From the NCBI RefSeq assembly GCF_003957745.1, contig NZ_CP020373.1:3581501-3645500 (forward strand): a stretch of 64,000 nt of DNA. Direction: 5' to 3'. Positions within the stretch are counted from its first letter, which is position 1, and the number at the start of each line of letters is the position of its first letter. Positions 1 to 7,798 of the stretch are shown piece after piece. Made by a program: the position numbers and the translations under genes. Under the pieces are notes generated by a model that was given only the letters and a program-made list of their open reading frames with translations, ran no database searches and was not told the DNA's origin. Origin of the DNA: Shewanella khirikhana. Its GTDB lineage: Bacteria; Pseudomonadota; Gammaproteobacteria; Enterobacterales; Shewanellaceae.

Positions 1-423
1 GATAAGAGATTTCCGAATCATTTTCTCCCCCGAAATCCTGTGATGTCATTCCTTCGTTTGAATGCAATGCTGTGCTCAAAAATCGAGCGAACGATGACTA
101 TTGATCACATGACAAACAAGATCAACACAAAGCGTTAACAAAAGAGTTGATTAGGTGGAAGATCGGATGAGTGCTTACAAAACAGCGTATTATTTAATCA
201 TTACACTCAAAAGAGGACTTAATTCTTTTGTGGGTATTCTCAAAAACTTACCCGCGGCCAAGACAAACCAACACCACGAGCACAGCGAACAGCCTCAAAG
301 GCCACCAGCTGCATGGTGCGTGTTTCTTCTCGGGGCAGATTAAGGCAGACTGGCTGACTTCTTCCTGCGGACGGCAATTTCGCCAAAGCCAATTGTCGCC
401 GACTCAATGCAAGGAATGCTTTG
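1..423. other. Upstream region without a supported gene
   Basis: This stretch holds no convincing coding sequence. Short overlapping frames on both strands lack ribosome binding sites and recognisable protein character. It is AT-richer than the genes around it up to about position 240. The last bases carry the Shine-Dalgarno AAGGA (411-415) of the esterase gene. No confident promoter, operator or RNA gene was found. Confidence 0.5.
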
Positions 424-1338
424 ATGACCCTTAGCTTTTCGCTCCCTTCCGCTTGCCTGCTGCTGGGCATACTGAGCGCCGCCACTGTTGGCAGTGCCGT
501 TGCAGGCACCACTGAGCCCAGTGCGGGAATCGCGGGCTTTACCCTGCCCCGCTCTCAGGTATTTGAACTAGAGGATCCTCTCAGCCAGCGGCGTTATCAG
601 ATTGCGGTGCAGCTACCCAAGTCACCCGCGAAACTCGCCACCGCGCCGCAGGTGTATCTGCTCGATGCCCCCTACGCCTTCCCGATAGTCACAGGGGCCA
701 TGCGCTTCCCGGTAAATAGCGGCGCCATGGAGGACGCACTGGTTATCGGCATCGGATACGCCCTGGGCGATAAAGGCCAGGCAAGCCGGGTTCGTGACTA
801 TACGCCGACCCGGGACAACGACTGGAAGCTTACCACCGGCGGCGCGGCCGCCCATGCCGACTTTATCGAGCAGGTGCTGTTTGATGAGATTGCCCATCGT
901 TTTGTGTCAGCAGGTCAAGGCGCAAACTCCACGCAGACACCCAGGCGCATTTTTATCGGCAACTCCCTCGGCGGGCTCTTTGGTGGCTGGCTCATCCAGG
1001 CGCGCCCGGAACTCTTCGATGATTACATCCTCGGCAGCCCATCGGTGTGGTTCGATAACGAAGCTGTGCTGAAAAGCACTGTGGCTCCCATTGCCGACAG
1101 CAAACCGCTGCGGCCAGGCAGGGTATTTATCGCGGTGGGCAGCGCCGAACTGCCGCCAGCTCAGGGTCATGACATGGTAGCTGGCGCCCGCAAACTGAAG
1201 GCAAGGCTCAGCGCCCTGCCCAGACGTCAGCTCGAGATTAAGTACCTCGAGATACCCGAAGCCGACCACAGCATGGCCTTCCCCACCAGCGCCATTCATG
1301 GCCTGAGCTGGCTGCTGGAGCGTCCGCAAAACGACTGA
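424..1338 (+). CDS. Exported alpha/beta-hydrolase esterase, Fes/IroE-like family
   Basis: Predicted 304-residue secreted hydrolase. A hydrophobic N-terminus (about residues 8-28, ending near AVA-G) looks like a Sec signal peptide, so it probably works in the periplasm. The nucleophile elbow GNSLGG places the catalytic serine at about residue 181. The motif ADHSMAFP near residue 280 fits the catalytic histidine (H282) of the putative-esterase family (PF00756), which contains enterochelin esterases and simple acyl esterases. The substrate cannot be told from sequence. ATG at 424 is preferred because AAGGA lies 8 bases upstream, although a TTG directly precedes it in frame. It seems to stand alone: the next gene starts 93 bases downstream behind its own candidate control element. 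Confidence 0.8.
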   Translation: MTLSFSLPSACLLLGILSAATVGSAVAGTTEPSAGIAGFTLPRSQVFELEDPLSQRRYQIAVQLPKSPAKLATAPQVYLLDAPYAFPIVTGAMRFPVNSGAMEDALVIGIGYALGDKGQASRVRDYTPTRDNDWKLTTGGAAAHADFIEQVLFDEIAHRFVSAGQGANSTQTPRRIFIGNSLGGLFGGWLIQARPELFDDYILGSPSVWFDNEAVLKSTVAPIADSKPLRPGRVFIAVGSAELPPAQGHDMVAGARKLKARLSALPRRQLEIKYLEIPEADHSMAFPTSAIHGLSWLLERPQND

Positions 1339-1362
1339 CAATTCATCCAGCTGACACACAAA

Positions 1363-1380
1363 CGTCATCCCCCTGTCATC
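1363..1380 (+). promoter_or_regulatory. Candidate Pho box (PhoB site)
   Basis: Two direct repeats of GTCAT begin at 1364 and 1375, exactly 11 bases apart. The second sits in CTGTCAT, the canonical PhoB half-site. Two 7-mers with a 4-base spacer is the classical Pho-box layout. The element lies about 52 bases upstream of a lipoprotein gene whose fold family includes alkaline phosphatase-like enzymes. The first half is weaker (ACGTCAT) and no good -10 follows at the ideal distance, so this is a candidate only. Confidence 0.4.
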
Positions 1381-1431
1381 CAAAGTGGGTTTCATCTTGC
1401 CATTTAACACACACTTTGCAGGGGAAGAGGG

Positions 1432-3279
1432 ATGACATTCAAACAAGGGATTCTGGCGCTGACGCTTACCGCGCTGCTGGCGGGCTGTTCATCGGACGGT
1501 GACAATGGCGCCCAGGGCGAACAGGGGGCGCCCGGTGCGGCCGGACAGGCAGGTCAGCCAGGTAAAGATGCGCTGCGCGAGCTGGAAATTCAGGTGGTTG
1601 GACGCTTCGCCAGTGGCATTTACGGCAAGTCTGCCGCCGAAATTGTGCAGTTTCACAAAAGCTCGGCCAGCGTGTTTGCCATTAACGCCGCCAGTAACCA
1701 AATTGAAATCATCAAGCTGGCGGGCCTGCCGACCGCCGCAGTAGCGACGCCGGTCAGCGACAATAGCCTGAGTTCGGCGCCCATGACTTTCCCGGCGGCC
1801 GTTAGCGTAAAAGCGAGCGATAACAGCGACATGGAACTGGCGCTGGGTGTGGCCAACTCCATTGCCATCCACGGTGACTGGCTGGCAATTGCAGTGGAAA
1901 ACGCCGTGAAGACCGCCACAGGTGCGGTGCTTTTTTATCAGCTCGACAGCAATGGTGCCGCCACCTTTGTTAAAGCCGTAGCCGTGGGCGCCCTGCCCGA
2001 CATGCTGACCTTCACCCCCGATGGCAGCAAGGTGCTGGTTGCCAACGAAGGCGAGCCAGATAGCGATTATCTGGCCGACCCCGAAGGCTCTATCAGTTTG
2101 ATTAGCTTTGAAAATGGTCAGCCAGCCGACCATGCTGACAGCATCAACTTCAATGACGATATCCGCTTTTCCAGCAAGCTTATCAAGGCCGATGCCTATG
2201 ATACCGAGGCCGAGCGCCGTGCCCTGCTGACCGCGGCCGGGGTAAAGTTTGCCAGCCCCGATGGCACCACAGTAGCCCAGGATCTGGAACCTGAGTACAT
2301 CAGCGTGGCCGACGACAGCAAAACCGCCTGGGTATCGCTGCAGGAAAACAATGCCATCGGCATTCTCGACCTTGAAGCCAACACAGTGGAGATCAAGGCC
2401 CTGGGGCTGAAGGACTGGAGCCAGTACCGCCTCGATTTCACCAACAAAGACGGCGTTGCCAATCTGCAATACGCCCCCGGTGTTTATGGTCTGTATCAGC
2501 CCGACACCATTGCCTCGTACCGCTGGAATGGCGCCTCCTTTATTGTGACCGCCAACGAAGGCGACTCCCGCGACTGGGACGCCTACTCGGAAGATATCCG
2601 CGTGGCCGATGTCATCGACCCGGACGAGTTCAACCTGCAACTCTCCCCCGAGCTGCAGGCGCTGTACGACCAAAGCGGCGGCAAGGATGGCCTGGGGCGG
2701 CTGAAGGTGACATCAGCACTGCTGGATGAAGACAAAGACGGCATAGTCGAACGCCTTTACGCCTACGGCGGCCGCTCGTTTTCCATCTGGGATGCGCAAA
2801 TGAATCAGGTATTTGATTCGGGTGATGACTTTGGCCGCATCGGCTCGGCGATTCTCGGTAAGTATTTCAACAGCGCTCACACCGAGAACAAGGGCGATGA
2901 CCGCTCTGACGACAAGGGCGGCGAACCGGAAGCCATAGATGTAGGCACAATCCAGGGCCGCACCTATGCTTTTATCGGCCAGGAGCGCTCCGGCGACCTG
3001 TTTGTGTATGACATCACCAATCCATTCCAGGCCGCCTTTGTTGCCCATTACAACAACCGCAACTTCGAGGTGAGCTTCGAGATGGATGACGATCTGGCCG
3101 ATCCCTGCGACAGCGGCGAAGGCATGGATTGCACCGAGGTGCTCAATGCCGGTGACCTTGGCCCGGAGAGCATTAAGTTCATTGCCGCCGAAAACAGCCC
3201 CAGCGGTGCGCCGCTGCTGATTGTAGGCAACGAAGTCAGCGGCTCGGTTACCGTGTATCAGGTCAACGAAAAAGACTGA
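1432..3279 (+). CDS. Choice-of-anchor I lipoprotein with short collagen-like stalk
   Basis: Predicted 615-residue lipoprotein. The signal peptide ends in the lipobox LAGC (Cys19). It is followed by about eight G-X-Y triplets (roughly residues 24-46), a short collagen-like spacer. The rest is a YncE-like beta-propeller of the choice-of-anchor I type, a group often annotated as alkaline phosphatase-like. Recognisable blocks are LPDMLTFTPDGSKVLVANEG, DLEPEYISV, FIVTANEGDSRD and DVGTIQGRTYAFIGQERSG. It is probably surface- or periplasm-anchored and may act on phosphoesters, but no biochemical role is shown by sequence. A purine-rich ribosome site (AGGGGAAGAGGG) precedes the ATG. A possible Pho box lies upstream and a good hairpin terminator follows, so it looks monocistronic. 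Confidence 0.75.
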   Translation: MTFKQGILALTLTALLAGCSSDGDNGAQGEQGAPGAAGQAGQPGKDALRELEIQVVGRFASGIYGKSAAEIVQFHKSSASVFAINAASNQIEIIKLAGLPTAAVATPVSDNSLSSAPMTFPAAVSVKASDNSDMELALGVANSIAIHGDWLAIAVENAVKTATGAVLFYQLDSNGAATFVKAVAVGALPDMLTFTPDGSKVLVANEGEPDSDYLADPEGSISLISFENGQPADHADSINFNDDIRFSSKLIKADAYDTEAERRALLTAAGVKFASPDGTTVAQDLEPEYISVADDSKTAWVSLQENNAIGILDLEANTVEIKALGLKDWSQYRLDFTNKDGVANLQYAPGVYGLYQPDTIASYRWNGASFIVTANEGDSRDWDAYSEDIRVADVIDPDEFNLQLSPELQALYDQSGGKDGLGRLKVTSALLDEDKDGIVERLYAYGGRSFSIWDAQMNQVFDSGDDFGRIGSAILGKYFNSAHTENKGDDRSDDKGGEPEAIDVGTIQGRTYAFIGQERSGDLFVYDITNPFQAAFVAHYNNRNFEVSFEMDDDLADPCDSGEGMDCTEVLNAGDLGPESIKFIAAENSPSGAPLLIVGNEVSGSVTVYQVNEKD

Positions 3280-3297
3280 GTCGCGGTATTCAGGGTA

Positions 3298-3320
3298 GAG
3301 GCGCCTGCGGGCGCCTTTTG
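3298..3320 (+). terminator. Intrinsic terminator after the choice-of-anchor I gene
   Basis: GGCGCC at 3300-3305 pairs with GGCGCC at 3310-3315 around a TGCG loop, extended by an A-T pair, and is followed by TTTTGACTTTTT. It lies 20 bases past the stop codon. Confidence 0.75.
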
Positions 3321-3452
3321 ACTTTTTGGCCGCAGCGGTTTCCAAGACACATCACATAACCGGGCATGACCAGGGGCGCTCATTCGATATTTCAATAAGA
3401 TAGCAGTAAGATAGCCGTACCTGCGCATCTTGCATTGAATAAGGACGTATCA

Positions 3453-4112
3453 ATGGCAGCCAAATCCCCGCTATCGCCCCTGCAAACCCTGACACTGGCA
3501 CTGCTGTTGCCAAGCCTGTCTGCCTGCGTCATGTACCGTGGCCCCAATTACCGTTCTCCGCCGACGAGCTACGCCGGTGTGGTGGAGGTGATTTACACCC
3601 CGGCCTCTTTCGAAACCGCCACCCTGGCCGAGCGCTGGAGCCTGGATCTGAGCGCCTATCACAATATGCGGGGCAATAAGCCCGAAGAGCAGCCCTACCG
3701 CCAGAGCTTTCGCCTGGAAAAAGAGCATTCGCAAAGCCTCGAAAGCGCCGTATTGGATGAGGCCGCGGATGGTTTTGCACGCACGCCAATGGATTACCAA
3801 TATGTCCGTGGCTCCAGCTACAGTGGCCTGTGGCGCTTTGCTCCCAAAGAGTGCACCCTGAAGCTTTATAACGACAATGGCTACTGGCTGGCATCCCTGA
3901 AAAGCACTGGCACCGAAGACTACCGCAGTCAGCAGCCTGATAACCAAATCACCGTCAAGCCCCGCCGGGTGTTCCGGCTGGCATCCATGGCAACCGATCC
4001 CCGTAAGCTCGGCGTATTGGCAGGAAAAGTATTTTACGTCAAAGACTGGCAAGTTTACTGCCCCGAGCCAGAAGCCGAATTACCTGCGGGTTCAGAGCCA
4101 GGAACAAAGTAA
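3453..4112 (+). CDS. Uncharacterised lipoprotein
   Basis: Predicted 219-residue protein with a lipoprotein signal: a hydrophobic stretch from about residue 9 ends in the lipobox LSAC (Cys25), followed by VMYRGPNYRSPP. The mature part is polar, with scattered Tyr and Trp, and I recognise no family. Cys residues in KECTLKLYND and VYCPEPE could pair. ATG 3453 is preferred over a TTG at 3435 because AAGGA (3441-3445) lies 7 bases before it. It stands alone between a terminator and a long non-coding gap. Location in the inner or outer membrane is inferred only from the lipobox, and function is unknown. Confidence 0.65.
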   Translation: MAAKSPLSPLQTLTLALLLPSLSACVMYRGPNYRSPPTSYAGVVEVIYTPASFETATLAERWSLDLSAYHNMRGNKPEEQPYRQSFRLEKEHSQSLESAVLDEAADGFARTPMDYQYVRGSSYSGLWRFAPKECTLKLYNDNGYWLASLKSTGTEDYRSQQPDNQITVKPRRVFRLASMATDPRKLGVLAGKVFYVKDWQVYCPEPEAELPAGSEPGTK

Positions 4113-4500
4113 GCCAACAAATACCAAAGAAACTCCCCCTGGCGCTGCGGCAGGCTTTTCACGGCTCAATCAGGCTGCTCAGCGACCTGTTTGAATCGTT
4201 TCTGTGGCGTATTTTCAATTTTTGCCACAGCACAACCCAGGTTTTGTGTGTCTGCCGACACTCAGAGACACACTTTCTTACTCCGGGACACTCGCCCTCA
4301 CAGAATTTCCAAACTGATACAAGTCTTCAACACCTGCTTACAGCATTGCGCTTTCAAGCGCGCCAGAATGTGCGTGAAGGAAAGGAGACGGCCCGCGAGC
4401 GCATGCACCAGATTCTGAAGATCAGATGCTGACGCTAAGCGGGCCAACCGGCCCAGCGTGGCCTTAATCAGTGAAGTTGGTCAATACAAGGAAATCATCT
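4113..4500. other. Intergenic region, no supported gene
   Basis: About 390 bases between two plus-strand envelope genes. Two small overlapping frames (4191-4418 and 4244-4432) have no good ribosome site, and their translations are Cys/His/Arg-rich without pattern, so I do not call them. The end carries the Shine-Dalgarno AAGGAAA (4488-4494) of the next gene. No terminator or operator is clear. Confidence 0.5.
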
Positions 4501-4884
4501 ATGGACGCACGTATCCTGCTCGCCCCCGTACTGCTGCTGGGCCTTGGCACCGCCAGTGCCACCGAATACCGTTTCGTGGCAGCCGACAGCAAGCCCGAAA
4601 CGCAAATGTGTATTGCCGCCGGCAGCAATAAAACCGGCAAGCTCAGACTGCAAATGAATGAACACCATGGCAGCACCCGCTACCACGCCAACAGCGTGCA
4701 GTGTAACGGCAAGAGCCTGGCCCAGTTCGCCTATCAGTACGGCGCCGACAAGGCATATACCTTCCTGGCTGGCCACTCTTACGATCGCAACAAGGCCATT
4801 GAAAGCGTCACCATTAAAGATTTGTCGGCGGCAAATGCCCAAGGCAGCGATGAGGTGGTTTACGTGCAGGTTTCGTCCCGTTGA
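4501..4884 (+). CDS. Exported DUF3718-type protein
   Basis: Small secreted protein of 127 residues. A Sec-type signal peptide covers about residues 1-20 (hydrophobic core LLAPVLLLGLGTASA, cleavage before TEYRF). The mature region has two cysteines (in TQMCIAA and SVQCNGK), likely forming a disulfide. The pattern of an N-terminal MCIAA block and a later CNG block resembles DUF3718, a small family seen mainly in Shewanella and relatives; I assign this from memory. ATG 4501 is chosen because AAGGAAA lies 6 bases upstream and because it places the signal peptide at the N-terminus; an in-frame ATG at 4471 has neither advantage. No enzymatic motif is visible. Confidence 0.6.
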   Translation: MDARILLAPVLLLGLGTASATEYRFVAADSKPETQMCIAAGSNKTGKLRLQMNEHHGSTRYHANSVQCNGKSLAQFAYQYGADKAYTFLAGHSYDRNKAIESVTIKDLSAANAQGSDEVVYVQVSSR

Positions 4885-5204
4885 TGGCGGCAACGCCAAC
4901 GGGCAAAACCAACACTTGTGCAATCCACCGGACGGAGCTGAATCCAGCGTCTGCCGGAACAGGGTTTCAAGCGGCGTAAACAACCTCCTGTTTGCGTCGC
5001 TTTTTTTGTATAAGTTGCTTTTGGTTAACCAACCCGCTTTGACTCCCCCCCTTAAGTGACGCCAGCCTAAACCAGTAACCGCTACTCCTTTTGGCATAAT
5101 TGTCGCCCGATAATGTGATTACCCCAGCAAAATACTCAGGCTTTCGTTGCTGCTCCTGGCATCGCCTCATAACATGCATATAAATTACAACAAAGGATTC
5201 CAGC
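4885..5204. other. Intergenic region ahead of ytfE
   Basis: About 320 bases between the DUF3718 gene and ytfE. The only element I can support is the NsrR-like half-site near 5171. A run of C (5043-5051) and an AT-rich stretch around 4990-5030 have no clear function. Confidence 0.4.
5171..5193 (+). promoter_or_regulatory. Candidate NsrR binding half-site upstream of ytfE
   Basis: AACATGCATAT at 5171-5181 matches 9 of 11 bases of the NsrR half-site AAGATGCATTT. The downstream half of the 11-1-11 palindrome is poorly conserved (about 5 of 11). It lies directly upstream of the ytfE ribosome site (AAAGGA). ytfE homologues are typical NsrR targets in gammaproteobacteria. The position is close to the start codon, consistent with repression. 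Confidence 0.45.
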
Positions 5205-5909
5205 ATGAATACAGAGGCCCTGCTTCAAACCCGCGTTGGCGAACTGGTGGCTCAGGACTACCGTTTTGCCCATGTGTTTTCCCGATTTGGTATCGACTTT
5301 TGCTGTGGTGGTGGCCGCACCCTGTGGGAAGCCTGCGAGCGGGCTAAGGCCGATACCACAGCTGTGGTGGATGCCATGAAACACAGCGCCGCCGAGGGCG
5401 AGCCTGATGCCTTGCTGGCTGAGTTACCCCTGCCACAACTGATTGATTACATTGAAGCCACCCACCACAGTTATGTGCGTGCAACCGCCCCTCTGCTGCT
5501 GGAGTATGCCGCCAAGATGGTGCGCGCCCACGGCGAAAACCACGCCGAAATCAAACCGCTGGCAGGTTGGATCCAGGCTTTGGTAGAAGACTTGCTGCCG
5601 CACCTGATGAAGGAAGAACAAATCCTGTTTCCTGCCATTCGAGCCATGGCTGGCGGCGAACAGGTGAGTGGCTGCTTTGGTCACATCGGCAATCCCATCC
5701 GCGCCATGGAATACGAACACGACGAAGCCGGCACCATTTTGAAAAGATTGCGGGAACTGACCCAGGACTATCAGCCACCGGCACACGCCTGCACCACCTG
5801 GCGCATATGTTACCAGACCCTGGCCGAATTCGAGGCCGACTTACATCGCCATATTCATCTGGAAAATAATTTACTGTTTCCGAAAACACTGAAGCTCACC
5901 CAGGGGTGA
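5205..5909 (+). CDS. ytfE: Iron-sulfur cluster repair di-iron protein YtfE/ScdA (RIC)
   Basis: A 234-residue cytoplasmic protein of the RIC family, which helps restore Fe-S clusters after nitrosative or oxidative damage. Residues 1-55 form the ScdA N-terminal domain, with the Cys pair in DFCCGGGRTL (C33, C34). The rest is a hemerythrin-like four-helix domain whose di-iron ligands are provided by blocks such as ATHHSYV, LPHLMKEEQILFP, YEHDEAG and HIHLENNLLFP. Its length is close to the E. coli protein (220). AAGGA lies 7 bases before ATG 5205. It appears monocistronic: its final codons form one arm of a terminator hairpin. A possible NsrR site lies just upstream, which fits nitric-oxide induction. 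Confidence 0.93.
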   Translation: MNTEALLQTRVGELVAQDYRFAHVFSRFGIDFCCGGGRTLWEACERAKADTTAVVDAMKHSAAEGEPDALLAELPLPQLIDYIEATHHSYVRATAPLLLEYAAKMVRAHGENHAEIKPLAGWIQALVEDLLPHLMKEEQILFPAIRAMAGGEQVSGCFGHIGNPIRAMEYEHDEAGTILKRLRELTQDYQPPAHACTTWRICYQTLAEFEADLHRHIHLENNLLFPKTLKLTQG

Positions 5910-5919
5910 GCTTCAGTGT
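5881..5919. terminator. Bidirectional terminator hairpin between convergent genes
   Basis: A 15-bp perfect stem (5886-5900 with 5905-5919, loop CAGG) overlaps the ytfE stop codon. Read on the minus strand it is followed by TTTTCGG, a good intrinsic terminator for the lipoprotein gene that ends at 5936. The plus-strand side lacks a T run, so its action on ytfE may be weaker. Confidence 0.7.
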
Positions 5920-5935
5920 GCAATAGCGCTCTGAC

Positions 5936-6400
5936 TCAGGGCGCAACTTGCCATGGCGCAGCCCAGGTTCTGGCAGCTTGTTTCTGGGCAATCAGTTGCT
6001 CAACCAGTTCGCGGATTTTCGGCTCGGCATCGATAAACTTGTTCATATTGGCGCCGCCCATGCGGGCATCGTAAATCGCCTGACCATCGAGCTTGCCCTG
6101 GTGGTAAACCTTGATTTCGGCATAGACCATATACAGGGCCAAATCCCAGGCCCAGTTGGCGGTGTAAGTGGCAGTCCACTCACAGTTATTGCTGGCATCC
6201 AGTTCTTTCACTACCTGATAGTTGATTTGCTTTTCGCGCAGTACCTTCTCGACTTCCTGCAAAAAACCTTCGCGCACGTCAGGGTTTTCCAGCACGCACA
6301 CAGTCGCCTGCTGATTGATGTTGGCCGGATCCACATGTTGTTTGATTGAGCAGCCGCCAAGCAAGCTGGCGAATAGCGCCAACGCAATGATCTTCTTCAT
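5936..6400 (-). CDS. Sbal_3080-type lipoprotein
   Basis: Predicted 154-residue lipoprotein. MKKIIALALFASLLGGCS has a typical lipobox (LGGC, Cys17). The mature part contains VCVLENPDVREGFL, TYTANWAWDLALYMVYAEI and GGANMNKFIDAEPKIRELVEQL. I recognise these as the pattern of the small Sbal_3080 lipoprotein family found in Shewanella and other Proteobacteria. Function is unknown. The Shine-Dalgarno AAGGAAA lies about 6 bases upstream of the ATG. It is convergent with ytfE and shares the terminator hairpin with it. No operon partner is evident; the next minus-strand gene ends 252 bases upstream. Confidence 0.75.
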   Translation of the reverse strand: MKKIIALALFASLLGGCSIKQHVDPANINQQATVCVLENPDVREGFLQEVEKVLREKQINYQVVKELDASNNCEWTATYTANWAWDLALYMVYAEIKVYHQGKLDGQAIYDARMGGANMNKFIDAEPKIRELVEQLIAQKQAARTWAAPWQVAP

Positions 6401-6652
6401 TATTCTTTCCTTGATAATTGTTATGTTTTGGCGCGTTCAAAGCGCCAGCGCCACTCTATCAGCACAAAGCTTGAATGCAACATCTTTGTAACCAAAACCG
6501 GCGTGACACCACACTTAAGTAGGCAACCCTATCAGCACTCTGCATGAGCGCTATGCGCCAGCAGAAAAGAGCCCAAGATGAAAAACATAGAGAGATGAGA
6601 GCGCTTGAGAACGACTTTTAACAGGCGAAGGGGCCTTGGCAGGGAAAGGCAG

Positions 6653-7591
6653 CTACAGCAGGCTGATTTGCCCATCCTGCAGGCGGGCATTGACCACCTG
6701 CGGGTTCCACACTGCAGCCTCTACACCCTCTGCCGCCAGCGCCGCAGACAAGCTGGCAACCAGCACAGCCGCAAGCTCAGGTGCGTCACTGTTATCCGGC
6801 GTATGAATAAACAGGTAGGGTGAGCGTCCTTCGGCAAGCCACTGCCCGAGCTTGGCCAGCCAGGGCGCAAAGAAGCCCTGATTGTCGCAGCCCGATTTCA
6901 ACCCAAGGCTTAAAGGCTCGACGCCCCAGGCCTGCAGCGCGTGGGGCTGGGCAATAAAGCGCACCACAGGGTTGGCCGCCGTGGCGATGGGATGCACAGG
7001 CACCCGCGGTTTTTTCTGATGCGCATCTATCACAGCCTCATTGATGGGCGGCAGCGCGAACACAGGCCGGGTATCCATGATGATGCGATTAACCCCTTTC
7101 TCCATCAGCAAACGGTTGAAGTCGCGCTCGGCCTCACCCTTGGCAAAAAATGCCCGGTGACGCACCTCCACTCCAAGCCCTATCCCCTCTGGCAACATTG
7201 ACAAAAATGCCTCGAGCACCGGTAAAGACTCGGGCCCAAAACGGGCTGGCAGCTGGATCTTCCAGATGGCGGTCTTGGCCAGCAATGGTGTCATCAGCCT
7301 GAAAAAGTCTGTCACTTCTTTTTGGCTGTTATGGAGCGCCAATTCGTGGGTGATGTGTGAGGGCAGCTTGAAGGTGAAGCGAAAGTCATCCGGCGTGGCG
7401 CTATTCCAGGCCGCGACTGTTTGCGCCGATGGCAGGGCATAGAAGGTGGTGTTGCCTTCGACCGTATCGAAGGCCTCGGCATAGGCCGCCAGACGCGCCT
7501 CGGCGCCCGAGCCGGGCAGCAAAGACTTCCAGCCCTTGTGAGACCACATGGCCATACCTACACGAAGGCGGGGTAACTGAGCTTGCGACAT
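6653..7591 (-). CDS. DUF72 domain-containing protein (YecE-like)
   Basis: A 312-residue predicted cytoplasmic protein of the DUF72 family, a TIM-barrel-like family of unknown function. Typical blocks are RVGMAMWSHKGW near the N-terminus, FDTVEGNTTFYALPS, FRFTFKLPSHITHEL, GVEVRHRAFF and the late PYLFIHTPDNSDAPELA. The start is taken at ATG 7591 because the conserved part begins soon after it. The longer frame up to 7648 begins with GTG, and its extra residues do not resemble the family. No strong Shine-Dalgarno is visible. It follows the porin on the same strand, but a terminator separates them. Confidence 0.8.
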   Translation of the reverse strand: MSQAQLPRLRVGMAMWSHKGWKSLLPGSGAEARLAAYAEAFDTVEGNTTFYALPSAQTVAAWNSATPDDFRFTFKLPSHITHELALHNSQKEVTDFFRLMTPLLAKTAIWKIQLPARFGPESLPVLEAFLSMLPEGIGLGVEVRHRAFFAKGEAERDFNRLLMEKGVNRIIMDTRPVFALPPINEAVIDAHQKKPRVPVHPIATAANPVVRFIAQPHALQAWGVEPLSLGLKSGCDNQGFFAPWLAKLGQWLAEGRSPYLFIHTPDNSDAPELAAVLVASLSAALAAEGVEAAVWNPQVVNARLQDGQISLL

Positions 7592-7688
7592 AAAAAGGCA
7601 CCAAAACAACCGGAGTGCCACCTTAACCAAAGCGGCGCGGCTTGTCACGGCCGGGGGGAGTAATCAACCAGTGCTGTGGCTTGGCAGC

Positions 7689-7724
7689 AAAAAGTGGCCG
7701 TCGGTGAAGAGGCGCCCGACGGCC
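7689..7724 (-). terminator. Intrinsic terminator downstream of the porin gene
   Basis: GGCCGTCGG (7696-7704) pairs perfectly with CCGACGGCC (7716-7724) around an 11-base loop. On the minus strand the stem is followed by ACTTTTTG (A run at 7689-7693). It should end the pgtP-porin transcript. Confidence 0.75.
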
Positions 7725-7798
7725 ATTGCCCAGGGTGAAGGAGCAATCACGAGCCAATGCCCGCTTGAGATAGCTGTTACAGTGGAAACAAACTGGGG

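Noticed and set aside
1489..2673. 394-residue antisense frame
   Set aside because: It lies wholly opposite the choice-of-anchor I gene, which has a lipobox and conserved blocks. The antisense translation has no family character.
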